64,000 nt of DNA from G965202665 sp965243835. Its GTDB lineage: Bacteria; Actinomycetota; Acidimicrobiia; Spongiisociales; Spongiisociaceae. The notes beneath the pieces are model-generated. The model was not told the DNA's origin, searched no databases, and saw only the letters and a list, made by a program, of their open reading frames with translations. This document shows positions 15,818 through 25,000 of this stretch, one piece after another. The stretch's first letter is position 1. Every line of letters begins with the position of its first letter. The translations under genes and the position numbers were made by a program. The stretch covers positions 248,001 through 312,000 of the forward strand of contig OZ251578.1 of NCBI GenBank assembly GCA_965243835.1. Reading direction: 5' to 3'.

Positions 15818-17617
15818 TTACAGGACGGGGCGGCGGCCGGTTAGGGAACGTTCGTCGCCGCGGCGGAAGGTTGCTCCGGCGGCGTCCAGCCATTCCAGCA
15901 GGGGGACGGCGTATTTGCGGGTCAGACCCAGCGCGTCCCGGAAGGCGGCCACCGTGAACCGCTCCGGCGCATCTTGCAGTCGGTCCAGCAACTCCCCGAT
16001 CTGTTCGGGCAGGTAGACCAGTTGCCCGGAGACGCGCACCAGCCGTCCTTCCCTGATCAGAATATGTATCAGTTCCGGGTCCGCCGCCAACTCTTCCACC
16101 CGGGGGGCCTGCAGGCCCGCCTCCTGCAAGATTCCCCGGATGCGTTCCCATTCGGCGGTTTCGCTTTCTCCCAGGGCGGGGGAGAAACCGGTTTCCGCCA
16201 CCGCTGAACCCCGTTCCTCCAGGGAGGGTTCCATGGACAGGAGGGCGGTCAGCGTCTCGGCGTCCGCCCCCAGTCGGCTGGCCAGGCTGGCTTTGGGGAC
16301 GCCCTCCCGCAGGGGATGGTCGCGGTGGTAGGCGGCGACCGCGCGCCGGGCCCGGGCCAGCAGGTCGTCCGCCCGTTCCCGGGCCAAAAAGTTCCCGCCC
16401 GCCGCCAAGGCCGGCGCGGGCCGGCCGCCTCCCGAATGGGCGGCCAGAACCCGGGCGGCTTCCATCCCCCTTCCTTCCAGGAGGACCGCCGCCTTCAGGT
16501 CGGGGGAGCCGTCCAACGCGCTCCGCAGGCGTCCGGCCCGCACCGCGCGGATCGGCGGGGGGGCCGGTTCCAGCACCCGCCCGCCGGCGGCGATCATACG
16601 GCGCCCCGCATCCCGCAGTATGAACCGGTCGCCCATTCGCACCGGGGCCGGGCTGTCCAAATCCAGCGCCGCCAGTTGCTCGTCTTCCCCCATTTCGCTT
16701 TCCGGCAATGGCCGCAACCGCACCGTCCACGCCCCGCTTCCCAGATGCATCTGATACGCCCCCCGGTGGGTAAGCGGCCGTTTCACATAGCGGGCCCGGC
16801 GCAACAGCGCCAGCAGGCGGTTGGCGGGCTCCCATTCCCCCGGCCGTCCCAGCATCGTCCCCCGCCCGGCATGCTCCCGTTCCACCCCGGCCAACCCCAC
16901 CGCAACCCGCGTCCCCGGGCCGACCGTTTGCCGCCCGCTTTCGTGCGACTGCAGGGAGCGGATGCGCCCCGTCCGCCCGCCGGGGTAAACCCGCACCGGG
17001 TCCCCCACCGCCAGCCCGCCGTCCACCAGGGTTCCGGTGACTACCGCGCCCGCTCCGGCGATGACGAAAGAGCGATCCACCCACAGGCGGGGGCGGCCCT
17101 CGTCCCGCACCGGGCAGGCGTCCACCACCCGGGACAGGGCTTCCCGCACCCGGTCCAGGCCCTGCCCGGTGACCGCCGACGTCGGGACTATCGGCGAGTC
17201 GGCCAGCCCGGTTCCCGCCAGCCGTTCCTCGACTTCCAGGGCGGCCAGTTCCAACAGCTCTTCGTCCACCCGGTCCATCTTGGTGAGGGCCGCCGTCCCC
17301 CGGTTGATACCCAACAGGTCCAGGACCGCCAAATGCTCCTCCGACTGCGGCATCCACCCCTCGTCGGCGGCCACCGCCAGCAGGGCGGCGTCGAAGCCTT
17401 CCGTTCCGGCCAGCATGTTTTTAATGAACCGTTCATGCCCGGGCACGTCCACGAACGACACTTCGCTCCCCCCGAGCCGCGTCCAGGCGAACCCCAGGTC
17501 GATGGTGAGGCCCCGTTCTTTCTCCTCCCGCCAGCGGTCCGGGTCGCGCCCGGTAAGGGCGGCCACCAGGGTGGACTTCCCGTGGTCGACGTGGCCCGCG
17601 GTCCCTATGACCGGCAT
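15818..17617 (-). CDS. selB: Selenocysteine-specific elongation factor SelB
   Basis: 599 residues. Carries selenocysteinyl-tRNA to the ribosome at UGA codons followed by a SECIS hairpin. The GTPase domain has G1 GHVDHGKST, G3 DVPGHE and G4 TKMD; domain II/III follow (SFVIAGAGAVVTGTLVDG), and the C-terminal ~250 residues form the winged-helix SECIS-binding part (KYAVPLLEWLDAAGATFRRG at the end). It lies 28 bp behind selA in one operon. No tRNA-Sec or selD is visible in this window. Confidence 0.95.
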   Translation of the reverse strand: MPVIGTAGHVDHGKSTLVAALTGRDPDRWREEKERGLTIDLGFAWTRLGGSEVSFVDVPGHERFIKNMLAGTEGFDAALLAVAADEGWMPQSEEHLAVLDLLGINRGTAALTKMDRVDEELLELAALEVEERLAGTGLADSPIVPTSAVTGQGLDRVREALSRVVDACPVRDEGRPRLWVDRSFVIAGAGAVVTGTLVDGGLAVGDPVRVYPGGRTGRIRSLQSHESGRQTVGPGTRVAVGLAGVEREHAGRGTMLGRPGEWEPANRLLALLRRARYVKRPLTHRGAYQMHLGSGAWTVRLRPLPESEMGEDEQLAALDLDSPAPVRMGDRFILRDAGRRMIAAGGRVLEPAPPPIRAVRAGRLRSALDGSPDLKAAVLLEGRGMEAARVLAAHSGGGRPAPALAAGGNFLARERADDLLARARRAVAAYHRDHPLREGVPKASLASRLGADAETLTALLSMEPSLEERGSAVAETGFSPALGESETAEWERIRGILQEAGLQAPRVEELAADPELIHILIREGRLVRVSGQLVYLPEQIGELLDRLQDAPERFTVAAFRDALGLTRKYAVPLLEWLDAAGATFRRGDERSLTGRRPVL

Positions 17618-17645
17618 GCGCCCCCTGTGCCCGCGAGCGTAGTTT

Positions 17646-19004
17646 CTATGATCGACATGCGGTCCTCAAGGCTTCGGCTAGCAGGCGGTCCTGGTCGGGG
17701 TGGACCGTTCGCAGGTCGATCAGCAGGTCGCCGGCTTGGCGGCGGGCGGCCACCGGCGGTTCGTTTTCCAACAAAGCCCGCCACAGTCGTTCTCCGCCGC
17801 CCGCTACGGCCAAAACCGGGGAGGGCACGGTCATTCCGGGAACCGATCCCGCCCCGGCCACCGCCTCCGACTGGCGCAGGTCGGCGGCTATCCCGGCCGC
17901 CCCGGCCACCCATCGCAAACGTTCCTCCAGAACCTCCACCGGCGCGGCGGCCATCTTCCAAAAAGGAATTTCCCCGCCCCGTCCGTCGGCGTACATTTCG
18001 GCCGTGACGGTGAGGGCGGCGATGGCGGGCCCGTCCACCCGCAACGCCCGGGCCAGGGGGTTGTTCTTGAGACGGGATATCAACTCCTCCCGCCCGGCGA
18101 TGATTCCGGCTTGACATCCTCCGAACAGTTTGTCGCCCGAGAACAGCGCCAAGTCCGCTCCCCGTTGCAAGGTTTGGCGCACTCCCGGCTCGTCCGCCAG
18201 CCAGGCGGGGGGAGGCCCCGCCGCCCAGGGAACCGACTCGTCCAGAAGGCCGCTGCCCAGGTCGTAGACCACCGGCAACCCCCGATCGGCTCCCAGGCGC
18301 GCCAGCTTCTCGACGGGGGTCTGCTCCTCAAACCCGGTCACCCGGTAGTTGGAGGGATGCACCTTGAGCAACAGGGCGGAGTCCCCGCCCAGGGCACGCT
18401 CGTAATCGGAGAGGCGGGTGCGGTTGGTGGTTCCCACTTCCACCAGCCGCGCCCCGGCGGCGGCCATCAACTCCGGCAGGCGGTAGGAGCCGCCGATTTC
18501 GATCAACTCCCCGCGGGATACCGGGACTTCCCGTCCGGCGGCCAAGGTGTGCAGAACCAGGAACAAGGCGGCGGCGTTGTTGTTCACCGCCCAGGCCGCT
18601 TCGGCCCCGGTAATGCGGGCCAGCAACCGCATCAGGTACTCCCCCCGGGTTCCCCGGCCTCCCCGGTTCAGGTCGAACTCCAGGTTGCCGTAGTCCACGG
18701 CCGCCGTCCGGGCTTGGGCGGCGGCCTCCGGGTGGAGGGGGGCCCGCCCCAGGTTGGTGTGCAACAGCACCCCGGTGGCGTTGATAACCGGGCGGTGCCG
18801 CAGGCGGCGCAGGCGGCGAATTTCCCGCCGGGCCAGCTCCTCCGGGTCGGCTTCCCGGCCAGCCAGGCGGGCGGCGCGGGCCTCGTCGAGGGCGGCCCGC
18901 ACCGCTTCCGTCGCCAGCGCGCGGGGCGTCCCGGCCGTCTCCCCGGCGGCGGCGAGGCGCTCCGTTAGGGCGTCGACGGCGGGCAGGCCGCGCAGGTTGG
19001 TCAT
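17646..19004 (-). CDS. selA: L-seryl-tRNA(Sec) selenium transferase SelA
   Basis: 452 residues, PLP enzyme converting Ser-tRNA(Sec) to Sec-tRNA(Sec). Motifs: VINATGVLLHTNLGRAPL (74-90), PLP lysine Lys292 in FSGDKLFGGCQAG, and the dimer segments typical of SelA. A -10-like TATGCT (19016-19011) sits six bases before ATG 19004, so the transcript is probably leaderless. It is first of selA-selB and divergent from fxsA. Confidence 0.95.
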   Translation of the reverse strand: MTNLRGLPAVDALTERLAAAGETAGTPRALATEAVRAALDEARAARLAGREADPEELARREIRRLRRLRHRPVINATGVLLHTNLGRAPLHPEAAAQARTAAVDYGNLEFDLNRGGRGTRGEYLMRLLARITGAEAAWAVNNNAAALFLVLHTLAAGREVPVSRGELIEIGGSYRLPELMAAAGARLVEVGTTNRTRLSDYERALGGDSALLLKVHPSNYRVTGFEEQTPVEKLARLGADRGLPVVYDLGSGLLDESVPWAAGPPPAWLADEPGVRQTLQRGADLALFSGDKLFGGCQAGIIAGREELISRLKNNPLARALRVDGPAIAALTVTAEMYADGRGGEIPFWKMAAAPVEVLEERLRWVAGAAGIAADLRQSEAVAGAGSVPGMTVPSPVLAVAGGGERLWRALLENEPPVAARRQAGDLLIDLRTVHPDQDRLLAEALRTACRS

Positions 19005-19037
19005 CGGCTAAGCATAATGTGTCGTAAAGTAGTCCCC
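19005..19037. promoter_or_regulatory. 33-bp divergent intergenic region with two leaderless-type promoters
   Basis: Leftward: TATGCT (19016-19011) is six bases from the selA ATG. Rightward: TAAAGT (19025-19030) is seven bases from the fxsA ATG at 19038. Only 33 bp separate the two start codons, so no room exists for ribosome-binding sites, and the two polymerase footprints must overlap. Clear -35 boxes are not evident. Confidence 0.55.
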
Positions 19038-19412
19038 ATGGGATGGTTGCTTCGTCTGTCTTTCTTCCTGGTCCCGGCCGTGGAACTGGTGTTGTTCGCC
19101 ATCGTCCAAAGCCGCATCGGGCTGGGATGGGCGTTGCTGGCCACGGCGGTCACCGCCCTGCTGGGGGCGTCGCTGGTGCGCCGGCAAGGAACGGCGGTCT
19201 GGGCGCGGATGCGGGCGGACCTGGCCGCGGGCGGAACCCCGGCCCGGCATTTGGCGCATGGCGTCCTGTTGCTGGCGGGCGGGGCCTTTCTGCTCACGCC
19301 CGGGTTCGCCACCGACGGGGCGGGGCTGGCCCTGATGTTCCCCCCGGTGCGGGAAGCGTTGTACAAGGCGGCCGTCCGGCGCCTGGGGCGCGGCTCCGTC
19401 ATCATCCAATGA
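19038..19412 (+). CDS. fxsA: FxsA-family cytoplasmic membrane protein
   Basis: 124 residues, four hydrophobic segments. FxsA signatures are the N-terminal VPAVELVLFAIVQSRIG, LVRRQGTAVWARMRADLAAG and LLLAGGAFLLTPGFATDGAGL. FxsA was named for relieving F-plasmid exclusion of phage T7; the native role is unclear. I chose ATG 19038 over the ATG at 19017 because the -10 box lies between them. The stop overlaps the NUDIX start (ATGA). Confidence 0.85.
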   Translation: MGWLLRLSFFLVPAVELVLFAIVQSRIGLGWALLATAVTALLGASLVRRQGTAVWARMRADLAAGGTPARHLAHGVLLLAGGAFLLTPGFATDGAGLALMFPPVREALYKAAVRRLGRGSVIIQ

Positions 19413-20083
19413 CGCCGCGGCCCGCCTCCACCCTGGTTTTATTGCGCACGGCGGGCGGGCGCATGGAGACGCTGATGATAAAACGGCAAGCGGCCCTGTT
19501 CGGGGCCGGGTGGTGGGTGTTCCCCGGCGGGTCGCTGGAACCCGCCGATCATCGACCGGAAAACCGGGAGTTGGTGGCCGGGACGGCCCCGGAGGAGGAT
19601 GTTCCCTGGATTGCGGCCGCCCTGCGGGAAACCGCCGAAGAGGTGGGCCTGTACATAACGCAACCGGGCCCTGCGCCGCCTCGGGAGGAGGCAGACGACG
19701 TCTACGGGTGGTTGCGCCGTTCGGGGGCCCGGTTGGACGGGGAGCGGGCGGCGTTGCTGTCCAACTGGGTCACCCCCGTCGGGGTCCGCAAACGTTTCGA
19801 CACCCGTTTCTACGTTGCGGAATGGACCGGCGCCGGGGAGCCGCGCCCGGACGCGGCGGAGGTGGCGGAGGCGGAATGGGTGGCCCCGGCGGTGATGCTG
19901 GGGCGGGAACGGGCCGCCTATCCGCTTATCCAACCCACTTTTGAGACTTTGGAGTTGCTGGCCCGTTTCGATTCCCCGCAGGCGGTTATGGAGTTCGCCC
20001 GCGGGCGGGAGGTGGCCCCCGTCCATCCGCCGTTGGAATGGACCCCGCCCGTCTTGCGGGGGGCGGCGGAGGGGCGGGCCTGA
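19409..20083 (+). CDS. NUDIX hydrolase
   Basis: 224 residues. The Nudix box is split but recognisable: WWVFPGGSLEP then a 30-residue insertion and IAAALRETAEEVGL (REtxEEvG). Such longer proteins (NUDT7/NUDT19-like) act on CoA or dinucleotide substrates, but the substrate is not clear here. Start ATG 19409 overlaps the fxsA stop and the stop overlaps the next gene (TGATG). Second gene of a four-gene overlapping operon. Confidence 0.85.
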   Translation: MTPRPASTLVLLRTAGGRMETLMIKRQAALFGAGWWVFPGGSLEPADHRPENRELVAGTAPEEDVPWIAAALRETAEEVGLYITQPGPAPPREEADDVYGWLRRSGARLDGERAALLSNWVTPVGVRKRFDTRFYVAEWTGAGEPRPDAAEVAEAEWVAPAVMLGRERAAYPLIQPTFETLELLARFDSPQAVMEFARGREVAPVHPPLEWTPPVLRGAAEGRA

Positions 20084-20886
20084 TGGTTGCGGTGGAGCGC
20101 ATCCTGGCTCCCAATCCGGGCATTTTCACCGGGTCGGGCACCAACACCTATGTGGCGGTTTCCGGGGAGGAATGCGTGATAATCGATCCGGGGCCGGTGG
20201 TTTCCTCCCACCGGCGGGCGATTCAGCAGGCGGTGGAGGGCCGGCTCCCCCGGGCGGTGATCGTCACCCACACCCATCCCGACCACGCTCCGCTGGCCAA
20301 TCCGTTGGCGGCGCAGTGGGACGTTCCGGCCTACGGCCACTCGGCCGGTCCCGAATTCGACCCCGACCGGCGGTTGCGGGACGGGGACCGTTTGCGGTTC
20401 GGCGGGGAAGTGTTGGAGGTTCTGCACACTCCCGGCCATTCCGATGACCATCTGTGTTTCCGTTGCGGGGATACGGTGTTCACCGGAGACCACATTATGG
20501 GGGGTTCCACGGTGATAGTGGAGGATATGGCCCGCTATCTGCGTTCCCTGGAACGGCTTCGGGAATGGGAGATGACCCGTCTGTTGCCCGGGCATGGGGG
20601 GCAGATCGACGATCCCCGTCGGACGGTGGACGATTATGTGGCCCATCGCCTGCGTCGGGAAGGGGAGATTTTGGAGGCCATGGAGCGGGGGGCGGCCCGG
20701 GTGGGCGAGATCGTGGAGGCGGTTTATCACGATGTGGATCGGGAGTTGCATCCCTTGGCGGCCCGTTCGGTGCTGGCTCATCTGGTCAAACTGGAGGCGG
20801 AGGGACGGGTGCGGATGCCGCTCTCCCCGGAGGCGGACGGTCCGTGGGGGCGGCGGGCGGCCTTGACGTCGGGGGCGGGGCCATGA
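20083..20886 (+). CDS. MBL-fold hydrolase (LACTB2-like)
   Basis: 267 residues. The metal motif THTHPDH (His63, His65, Asp67, His68), then HTPGHSDDH, TGDHIMGG and PGHGG supply the usual di-zinc ligands, followed by a C-terminal winged-helix-like tail (ARSVLAHLVKLEAEGRV). The arrangement matches LACTB2-type endoribonuclease-like metallo-beta-lactamase proteins. ATG 20083 overlaps the previous stop by one base; the next gene overlaps by ATGA. Confidence 0.88.
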   Translation: MVAVERILAPNPGIFTGSGTNTYVAVSGEECVIIDPGPVVSSHRRAIQQAVEGRLPRAVIVTHTHPDHAPLANPLAAQWDVPAYGHSAGPEFDPDRRLRDGDRLRFGGEVLEVLHTPGHSDDHLCFRCGDTVFTGDHIMGGSTVIVEDMARYLRSLERLREWEMTRLLPGHGGQIDDPRRTVDDYVAHRLRREGEILEAMERGAARVGEIVEAVYHDVDRELHPLAARSVLAHLVKLEAEGRVRMPLSPEADGPWGRRAALTSGAGP

Positions 20887-22298
20887 GGCTCGGCCGGTGG
20901 GCGGTTGCGGCCCTGGTTTTGGCGGTCGTCTCCCCGGTGTCGGCGCAGGTCGAACCGGAGGTTTCCGAGCGGGCCGTGCAGCAAGCCCAGGAGGAACTGG
21001 ACCGGTTGCGGTCCGAAGTTCAGGAGCTGGCCGACCGTTACCAGCAGGTGTGGGGCGAGGAGGCCCTCCGCTCGGACGAGATCGCCCGCATCGAGGCTTC
21101 CATCTCCGACCGGCGCACCGAGTTGTCGGAGTTGCGGGAAGCGGCCGGTCAGCGGGCGGTGGAGTTGTATATGGACGCCGCCTCCGGGGTGCTGTCCGAC
21201 CTGTTTTTTTCGATTTCCCCCTCCGAGGCGGACACCCGGGTGGTGTATTTGAGCGAAGTCCGGGAACGGGACCAGCGGTTGTTTAACGATCTGGTGGTGG
21301 AAACCCGGTTGCTGGAGGAGGAGCGCAACTGGTTGCAACGCCAACAGGAGCTTAACCTGGAGACCTTGTCCGAATTTAGACAGGTGGGCTCCGACCTGAG
21401 CGTGCGGTTGGAGCAGGCCCAAGCCTCCTACCTGGCCTTGCAACGGGCCCGTTTGCAGGCGGCGGCGCAAGCGGCCGTTACCACCACCGCCGCCCCGCCC
21501 CCGGCCACCACCGTTCCCCCCGCAACCTCTTCCACCTCCACCTCCGCCCCGGCAACCACCGCCGCAACTGCGGCGCCGACCACTACTTCCACGACTACCA
21601 CCGCCGTTGCCCCGACGACTACCGCGACCACGACCACCGCCGCCATCCCGACGACGACCGCCACCGCGACTACCACGACCGTTCCCACTACGACTACCAC
21701 TACGACTACCACGATCCCGACTACGACCACCACCACGACGACTACCACAACCGTTCCCACCACCACCACGACGACCACTACCACGATTCCGACTACGACC
21801 ACCACCACCTCCGCGCCCGGCCCCGCAGTAGCCGCTCCGCCCGATGAAGATGATATCGGGCAACGGCCGGAGGGGGAGGAGATGGCGCAAAGGCCCTCCA
21901 CCCGCTGTCCGGTGGACGGGTTTTCGGTTTACTCCGACACCTGGGGGGCTCCCCGCTCCGGCGGGCGCCGGCACGAGGGGGTGGATTTCCTGGCGGCCCG
22001 CGGTACGCCGGTGGTGGCGGTGGAGGACGGAACCGTCAAACGGATGCGCAACGGCGGCCTGGGCGGAATCACGGTGTGGCTGGCCGGGGACAGCGGCCAC
22101 GAGTACTACTACGCCCACCTCGACGAGTGGGCCCCCGGGTTGGCGGTGGGCCAGACGGTGGCGGCGGGCGACCTGCTGGGCACGGTGGGCACCACCGGCA
22201 ACTCCCCCGACTACATCCCCCACCTGCACTGGGAATACCACCCCAACGGCGGCTCCGCCGTCAACCCCACCCCCCTGGCCCGCGACTTATGCGGCTAA
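20883..22298 (+). CDS. Secreted M23 peptidase with coiled coil and poly-Thr linker
   Basis: 471 residues. Signal peptide 1-21 (ends VSPVSAQV), a long coiled coil (about 25-190, EnvC/PcsB-like), a Thr/Ala/Pro linker (about 198-318) of almost pure ACN codons, and a LytM/M23 domain (about 340-471) with zinc motifs RHEGVDF and HLHWEYH. This architecture fits a cell-wall hydrolase or an FtsEX-type activator in peptidoglycan splitting. The Thr-codon tract is slippage-prone. It ends tail to tail with the convergent antitoxin gene, the two stops sharing bases. Confidence 0.88.
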   Translation: MRLGRWAVAALVLAVVSPVSAQVEPEVSERAVQQAQEELDRLRSEVQELADRYQQVWGEEALRSDEIARIEASISDRRTELSELREAAGQRAVELYMDAASGVLSDLFFSISPSEADTRVVYLSEVRERDQRLFNDLVVETRLLEEERNWLQRQQELNLETLSEFRQVGSDLSVRLEQAQASYLALQRARLQAAAQAAVTTTAAPPPATTVPPATSSTSTSAPATTAATAAPTTTSTTTTAVAPTTTATTTTAAIPTTTATATTTTVPTTTTTTTTTIPTTTTTTTTTTTVPTTTTTTTTTIPTTTTTTSAPGPAVAAPPDEDDIGQRPEGEEMAQRPSTRCPVDGFSVYSDTWGAPRSGGRRHEGVDFLAARGTPVVAVEDGTVKRMRNGGLGGITVWLAGDSGHEYYYAHLDEWAPGLAVGQTVAAGDLLGTVGTTGNSPDYIPHLHWEYHPNGGSAVNPTPLARDLCG

Positions 22299-23371
22299 CC
22301 GCCCGGTGATAACCCCAACGATTGCTTGAGACCGTTGCCGCGGTCGTGGGGCCAGATTTGGTCGTGTTGGAGCCGTCCCACCGCAATGCCGGGATGGATG
22401 CCCATCTCCTCGGAAAATTTTTCTACCTCCTCCAATCTGCGCAGATTATGCAATTGCGGGATGTGTTGCGGCGGTATGAGAAAATCCTGCGCAAACCGGT
22501 CGGCTCGTTGTTCTATTTCCCGGCTCTCCAATCCTTGGATGAAAATAGGCCGTTTCCTCTCGTCTAAAATGTGTCTGGCCTCGTGAAAAAAGGAAAACCA
22601 AAAAACATCATTGGTTTTGTTACGCAGGCTTAGTTGAAGCAAGGCTTTATCGGGAGTAAGCCATCGCGTCGCTCCGTTAACTTTGGCTCCTGTCACCTCT
22701 GGGACAACGACGACCGCCACTCCTGTCCGGGCGCATTCGTCAACTAGTTTCGGGTGCCAAACAGCAGGGTCGCGTTCCGCGGTCAGGTTTCTTATCCGAA
22801 AGAGGCTTTCCTTGAATTCCTTAGCATTCCATGGTTGGCTAGGCTGATGGATGGCCTCTTTTTCACCCAAACGCAACCAAACCGACAAGGCTCCTAAATC
22901 AGAACCCGGTTTTTTGCGGTAGGAAGCCGCCGGTAAATTGCGGGACCAAACCTTGTCCCAGGCATTGCCATCGGCCACTCCGAAGAAACTAAAAACTTCT
23001 TGGAGACGGTCAATAGGCTGTGCCCTTTTGGTCAGTAAACCCATCCTGACCATAGCCTTGATGGGCATTTTTTCCAGGAAACCGATCTGCTGGGTCAGTT
23101 TCTCTTCGTTAGCCAGGCGGGCCAGGTGAGATCGATAAACATGTTCCATACTGTTCCACAGTCGAGCCGGAATATCCGTGACGACCTCCAATTTGATAGC
23201 GGTATCCACGCTTATCGGGGCATCTCCCTTTATTATTTGACTGATGTGCTTTTCCGACAGCCCGGTATGCCGCGCCAGTTCCGCTTGGCTCATGGAACGC
23301 TCTTCCAGAGCTTCCTCCAGTGTCCAGCCCGGAGGAACGGCGTAATCGGGTTTGAATCCTGTAACGACCAC
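22295..23371 (-). CDS. HigA-type antitoxin with ImmA/IrrE peptidase domain (module 1)
   Basis: 358 residues. N-terminal XRE helix-turn-helix (about 22-50, SMSQAELARHTGLSEKHISQ) after a PPGWTLEEALEE motif typical of HigA proteins, and a C-terminal ImmA/IrrE-like domain with HEARH (263-267). GTG start at 23371 follows AAAGGA. The gene is visibly AT-richer than the flanks. It lies 45 bp downstream of a HigB-type toxin frame that carries a nonsense codon, and shares its promoter. Confidence 0.85.
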   Translation of the reverse strand: MVVTGFKPDYAVPPGWTLEEALEERSMSQAELARHTGLSEKHISQIIKGDAPISVDTAIKLEVVTDIPARLWNSMEHVYRSHLARLANEEKLTQQIGFLEKMPIKAMVRMGLLTKRAQPIDRLQEVFSFFGVADGNAWDKVWSRNLPAASYRKKPGSDLGALSVWLRLGEKEAIHQPSQPWNAKEFKESLFRIRNLTAERDPAVWHPKLVDECARTGVAVVVVPEVTGAKVNGATRWLTPDKALLQLSLRNKTNDVFWFSFFHEARHILDERKRPIFIQGLESREIEQRADRFAQDFLIPPQHIPQLHNLRRLEEVEKFSEEMGIHPGIAVGRLQHDQIWPHDRGNGLKQSLGLSPGG

Positions 23372-23416
23372 TTTTTCATCCTTTCCTGTTTGTTTAGGAA
23401 ACTATACTGGGTTTAG

Positions 23417-23752
23417 TTATCCCTTCTTGTGATAGTTGGTAATTTTCATCACTGTGATGCTTGTTATTTTACTTAAATCCAAGCCGCCATCTTCCTTGAA
23501 TTTTGGTTCGTCTGGTATTACGACCAACCGCTTTCCGTTCGGAAGACGTGCGGAAATTTGGTTTTACATTTCTCCTTTCAGAAGTTTCCATTTGCCCGGT
23601 ATTTTTAGCAGTTCCTCAAGATTGAGGGTAGCCTCCAATTGGGACATTCGCGTTTTGACTTGTTTAGCGAGATAGGCACCGTGGCTTTTTGTCAGCTCCT
23701 TCTCGCTGGACACCTGACGTTGCAGTCGGGCATCCTTGAAATTAACTTGCAT
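23417..23752 (-). pseudogene. HigB-type toxin with in-frame TAA (module 1)
   Basis: From ATG 23752 the frame reads MQVNFKDARLQRQVSSEKEL ... WKLLKGEM, then TAA (23566-23564) at codon 63, then continues in frame as NQISARLPNGKRLVV ... KEDGGLDL ... KITNYHKKG to TAA at 23417. Total length (111 codons) and both halves align with the intact toxin at 25001-25336, so exactly one codon is a stop. An extra ATG at 23755 directly precedes the chosen one. A good Shine-Dalgarno (AGGGAGA) and promoter remain, so the lesion looks recent. A 62-residue fragment could still be made. Confidence 0.8.
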
Positions 23753-23774
23753 CATATCTCCCTGGGTTGATTTT

Positions 23775-23818
23775 CTTACTTGTTTGGTAAGTATATCAGC
23801 CTGCGGCAGGCTTGTCAA
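23775..23818 (-). promoter_or_regulatory. Module 1 promoter with two inverted repeats
   Basis: On the minus strand TTGACA (23818-23813), a 17-bp spacer and TATACT (23795-23790) form a near-consensus sigma-70 promoter. The spacer contains the inverted repeat AGCCTG-N3-CAGGCT (23798-23812). A second inverted repeat CTTAC-N7-GTAAG (23775-23791) covers the -10 end and start point. These are plausible antitoxin operators. Confidence 0.75.
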
Positions 23819-23874
23819 GCCTTACCTCCCAAGGAAGCGAATGCGGGAGGGAGGGCGGCGGGCGCGAGGAGGGC

Positions 23875-24993
23875 TTAGGCAGGGAGGGCCCAGTCCAAGG
23901 GTTGGCGGAGGTGGTCGCCGCGGCCGGGGGGCCAGATGCGGTCGTGCTGTAGCCGTCCGACCACGATGCCGGGGTGGACGCCCAAGTCGTCGGCGAACGT
24001 TTCAGCCTCGGCGGGGGTGCGCAGGCCTCCGAGTTGTCGGTCGCGGGGGGGCGGGATGAGGAAGCGGCGGGCGAAGGCGTCGGCCGCATGTTCCGCTTGG
24101 TCTTGGCGGGGCGCGGGCTGGGAGCAGTCGAGGAAAATAGGCCGTTTCGCTTCGTCCAATACGTGCTTGGCCTCGTGAAAGAACGAAAACCAGAAAACGT
24201 CGCTCCATCGGTAACTGTTCCGTAACTGAATAAGGGCCCGATCGGATGACAGCCACCGCGCCGCTCCCTTCGCTGGTACGCCCCGAACATCCGGCACGCC
24301 TACCAGAACCACCCCGGCTCGGGCGCATTCCGCCACCAGTTGCGGGATCCAGACCGCAGGGTCGCGTTCCACGGTTAAACGCCGCGCCCGGGTCAAAGCC
24401 TCCCGGAACCGGTTTTTATCCCACGGTTCGCTGGGGATTTCCCGGACCTGCCTTTCGCCCAATCGCAACCATACCGCCAACGCGCCGCCCTCTGTCGGTT
24501 TCGGCGACGTATTCCGGAAGGAGGCCTCCAAGTTGCGGGACCAAACCCGCTCCCACGCCTTTTGGTCGGCCACTCCGAAAAAAGCGAGCGCCTCCTTGAG
24601 ACGTTGCACGGGTTTGGCCCGTTTGGTCAACAGGCCCATGGCGACCATCGTAGAAACCGGAATTTTGTCTAAGAGCCCGAGTTGCCGGTTCAACGACTCT
24701 TCTTCTGATAGTCGAACCAGGTCCTCCCTATAGCTTCTCTCCAGGTTGTTCCACATACGGGCGTTGATGCCCGTGGCCCGCTCCAGTTTCCAGGCGGCGC
24801 CGGCGGTGATGGGGGCTTGGCCGCGGATGACGCGGCTGATGTAGCGGGGTGCCAGCCCGGTGCGCCGCGCCAGCTCGGCCTGGCTCATATGACGCTCCTC
24901 CAAGGCCTCCTCCAATATCCAGCCGGGGGGCACGACGTAGTTGGGCTCAAACCCCCAGACGATTTCGCCCTGCCCTTGATTTTCCACAGTCAT
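23875..24993 (-). CDS. HigA-type antitoxin with ImmA/IrrE peptidase domain (module 2)
   Basis: 372 residues: XRE domain (about 33-60, HMSQAELARRTGLAPRYISR) and ImmA/IrrE-like C-terminus with HEAKH (273-277). ATG 24993 is seven bases after the toxin stop. Its last 227 bp (23883-24109) are nearly identical to 25464-25690 of module 3 while the middle has diverged, which points to tandem duplication with later exchange of ends. Confidence 0.88.
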   Translation of the reverse strand: MTVENQGQGEIVWGFEPNYVVPPGWILEEALEERHMSQAELARRTGLAPRYISRVIRGQAPITAGAAWKLERATGINARMWNNLERSYREDLVRLSEEESLNRQLGLLDKIPVSTMVAMGLLTKRAKPVQRLKEALAFFGVADQKAWERVWSRNLEASFRNTSPKPTEGGALAVWLRLGERQVREIPSEPWDKNRFREALTRARRLTVERDPAVWIPQLVAECARAGVVLVGVPDVRGVPAKGAARWLSSDRALIQLRNSYRWSDVFWFSFFHEAKHVLDEAKRPIFLDCSQPAPRQDQAEHAADAFARRFLIPPPRDRQLGGLRTPAEAETFADDLGVHPGIVVGRLQHDRIWPPGRGDHLRQPLDWALPA

Positions 24994-25000
24994 GCTTTTC

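Noticed and set aside
21480..21830. Regular ACN triplet repeats resembling a CRISPR-like or satellite array
   Set aside because: They lie inside one reading frame and encode a poly-Thr linker between the coiled coil and M23 domain; there are no spacers of constant length.
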